From Thermobaculum sp042408415 (lineage in GTDB: Bacteria; Chloroflexota; Chloroflexia; Thermobaculales; Thermobaculaceae): a stretch of 5,540 nucleotides of DNA. Numbering within the stretch: position 1 is the first letter of the stretch; every line of letters begins with the position of its first letter. Where the stretch lies: contig JBHORE010000094.1 of NCBI GenBank assembly GCA_042408415.1, positions 1 to 5,540 on the forward strand, written 5' to 3'. The notes under the pieces were generated by a model. It was not told the DNA's origin, ran no database searches, and saw nothing but the letters and a program-made list of their open reading frames with translations. Positions 4,881 through 5,540 of the stretch are shown here, piece after piece. The translations under genes were made by a program, and so were the position numbers.

Positions 4881-5203
4881 GACTCTCGCCTGTGGGTGCT
4901 CCGGGGATCCGGCAGCTTGCCATCTAGGGGACGGGCTCGAGGTAGATATGAAGCCGGCCGATGGAGAAGGCAGCTTCTGGCGCCTACAGGACAAGTGCAA
5001 GCTCTGCTCGGGGAGCTGTATGTCCTCTTGGCTTTGGAGAGGGCTCTCGCCCGTGGTGTTGAGCAGGGTTAGCCTGGGATCGCTGGTGCCGTGGCGACCC
5101 TATGCCTCGGGCCGAAGGACTCGCAGTCTGAGCTCATACCCGAGGCGCTGGCACTTCCGTTACGGCTCTCTGCTTGGGCTGGAAGTTGCTAGCGCATAGG
5201 TGG
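4881..5203. other. Gene-free stretch between cca and the TPR regulator fragment
   Basis: Two plus-strand frames stay open here (one to 5072, one to 5199), but both begin inside the cca promoter palindromes. Their translations are Cys-, Trp- and Arg-rich or helix-like without a domain, and no ribosome binding site is apparent. I see no gene. The stretch carries the inverted repeat at 5104-5146. Confidence 0.5.
5104..5146 (-). terminator. Inverted repeat after the TPR regulator gene, possible terminator
   Basis: GCCTCGGG (5104-5111) and CCCGAGGC (5139-5146) form a perfect 8-bp stem, with a small GACT/AGTC stem inside the loop (5118-5128). It begins 58 bases beyond the stop of the minus-strand gene at 5204 and precedes the cca promoter. 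No T-run follows on either strand, so intrinsic termination would be inefficient; a role in 3'-end protection is as likely. Confidence 0.35.
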
Positions 5204-5540
5204 TCAGCGGGAGGGAGTGCTCTCCAGCGCGTACGCAAGCGCTTCTCCCAGTGTCAGCTCCTGCCCCATCGTACACTCCAACAGGGCTCGAGTCTCCCCT
5301 AGCGCATTGGAGATCTCCAGGAGAGTGCTGTCGCGCATGGTGTGTTCCACGGGCGGCAAGGGCGCACCGATGGACTGGCGCATGGCCGAGGCAGCCCCGA
5401 GCAGCCGGGCCGCCACGACGAACCCGCGGCGCTGGGCTTCCCCGGCAGCCATCACCTCGAGGCACTCCGCGATATCGTGCAGATCGCCCATCTCCTGGAG
5501 CAGCCGCAGGCTGTCGCGGCACAGCTGTATGGCTCTGTCG
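5204..5540 (-). CDS. C-terminal 111 residues of a large TPR regulator (LuxR/adenylate cyclase-type ATPase), partial
   Basis: The frame enters from the right edge with no stop and ends in TGA at 5206-5204. It begins with a TPR-like helix pair (LCRDSLRLLQEMGDLHDIAECLE), then a second helix pair with the tell-tale AARLLGAASAMRQSIGAPLPP, and ends with GQELTLGEALAYALE. This tail is characteristic of large (often about 900-residue) regulators in Chloroflexota and Actinomycetota: an NB-ARC/AAA ATPase, TPR repeats and either a LuxR helix-turn-helix or a nucleotide cyclase domain. Those other domains would lie outside the window, so I cannot say which type it is. The internal ATG at 5491 is not a real start, since homology runs upstream of it. 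Confidence 0.8.
   Translation of the reverse strand, partial: DRAIQLCRDSLRLLQEMGDLHDIAECLEVMAAGEAQRRGFVVAARLLGAASAMRQSIGAPLPPVEHTMRDSTLLEISNALGETRALLECTMGQELTLGEALAYALESTPSR

Noticed and set aside
4848..5072. Plus-strand frame ending in a helix-like, Leu- and Ala-rich tail
   Set aside because: The tail looks protein-like, but the start lies inside the cca promoter palindromes, no ribosome binding site or promoter is seen, and no family is recognisable. A gene remnant cannot be excluded.

Overview
The window looks like a stretch of a GC-rich, probably thermophilic or soil bacterial chromosome. Chloroflexota (Thermomicrobia- or Thermobaculum-like) is my best guess and Actinomycetota the alternative. 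This rests on the protein types (an HD-domain CCA-adding enzyme, an SdpR/SdpI pair, and the C-terminus of a large LuxR/adenylate-cyclase-type TPR regulator), on a type I-E style CRISPR repeat, and on a gene that appears to be transcribed leaderless. No rRNA or tRNA gene is present, so the assignment is an inference.

Left part (1 to about 1370) is mostly non-coding. A short reading frame runs off the left edge on the minus strand, followed by a strong 10-bp hairpin. After that comes roughly 1.2 kb with no convincing gene but plenty of structure: several compact stem-loops, two copies of a diverged ~59-bp direct repeat (482 and 1165), four exact copies of the octamer CTTGGGAT, and a minimal CRISPR locus. 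The CRISPR locus has two 28-nt repeats around one 33-nt spacer. A well-spaced sigma70-type promoter and an AT-rich leader-like segment lie immediately upstream in the matching orientation. No cas gene is in view. The spacer itself contains a perfect inverted repeat, which is unusual.

Central and right parts are coding. A small nucleotidyltransferase-fold protein (1386-1943, plus strand) starts exactly where transcription from an extended -10 box is expected to start. It converges on, and overlaps by 57 bp, the minus-strand sdpR-sdpI pair: an ArsR-type repressor and a six-helix membrane protein, with their own TATAAT promoter and a palindromic operator candidate just downstream of it. No sdpC toxin gene is visible. 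Upstream on the same strand lie a complete Nudix hydrolase and the CCA-adding tRNA nucleotidyltransferase; their genes overlap by ATGA, so they are probably translated together. The cca gene has a TATAAT box placed symmetrically inside an 8-bp inverted repeat, which suggests a dedicated repressor or activator.

The right edge (5204-5540, minus strand) holds the last 111 codons of a large TPR-containing transcriptional regulator or cyclase-like ATPase. It is separated from cca by about 380 bp without a credible gene. The genes are a mixture of housekeeping (tRNA 3'-end maturation, nucleotide clean-up) and defence or envelope-stress functions (CRISPR remnant, SdpRI, an AbiEii/MNT-like nucleotidyltransferase).
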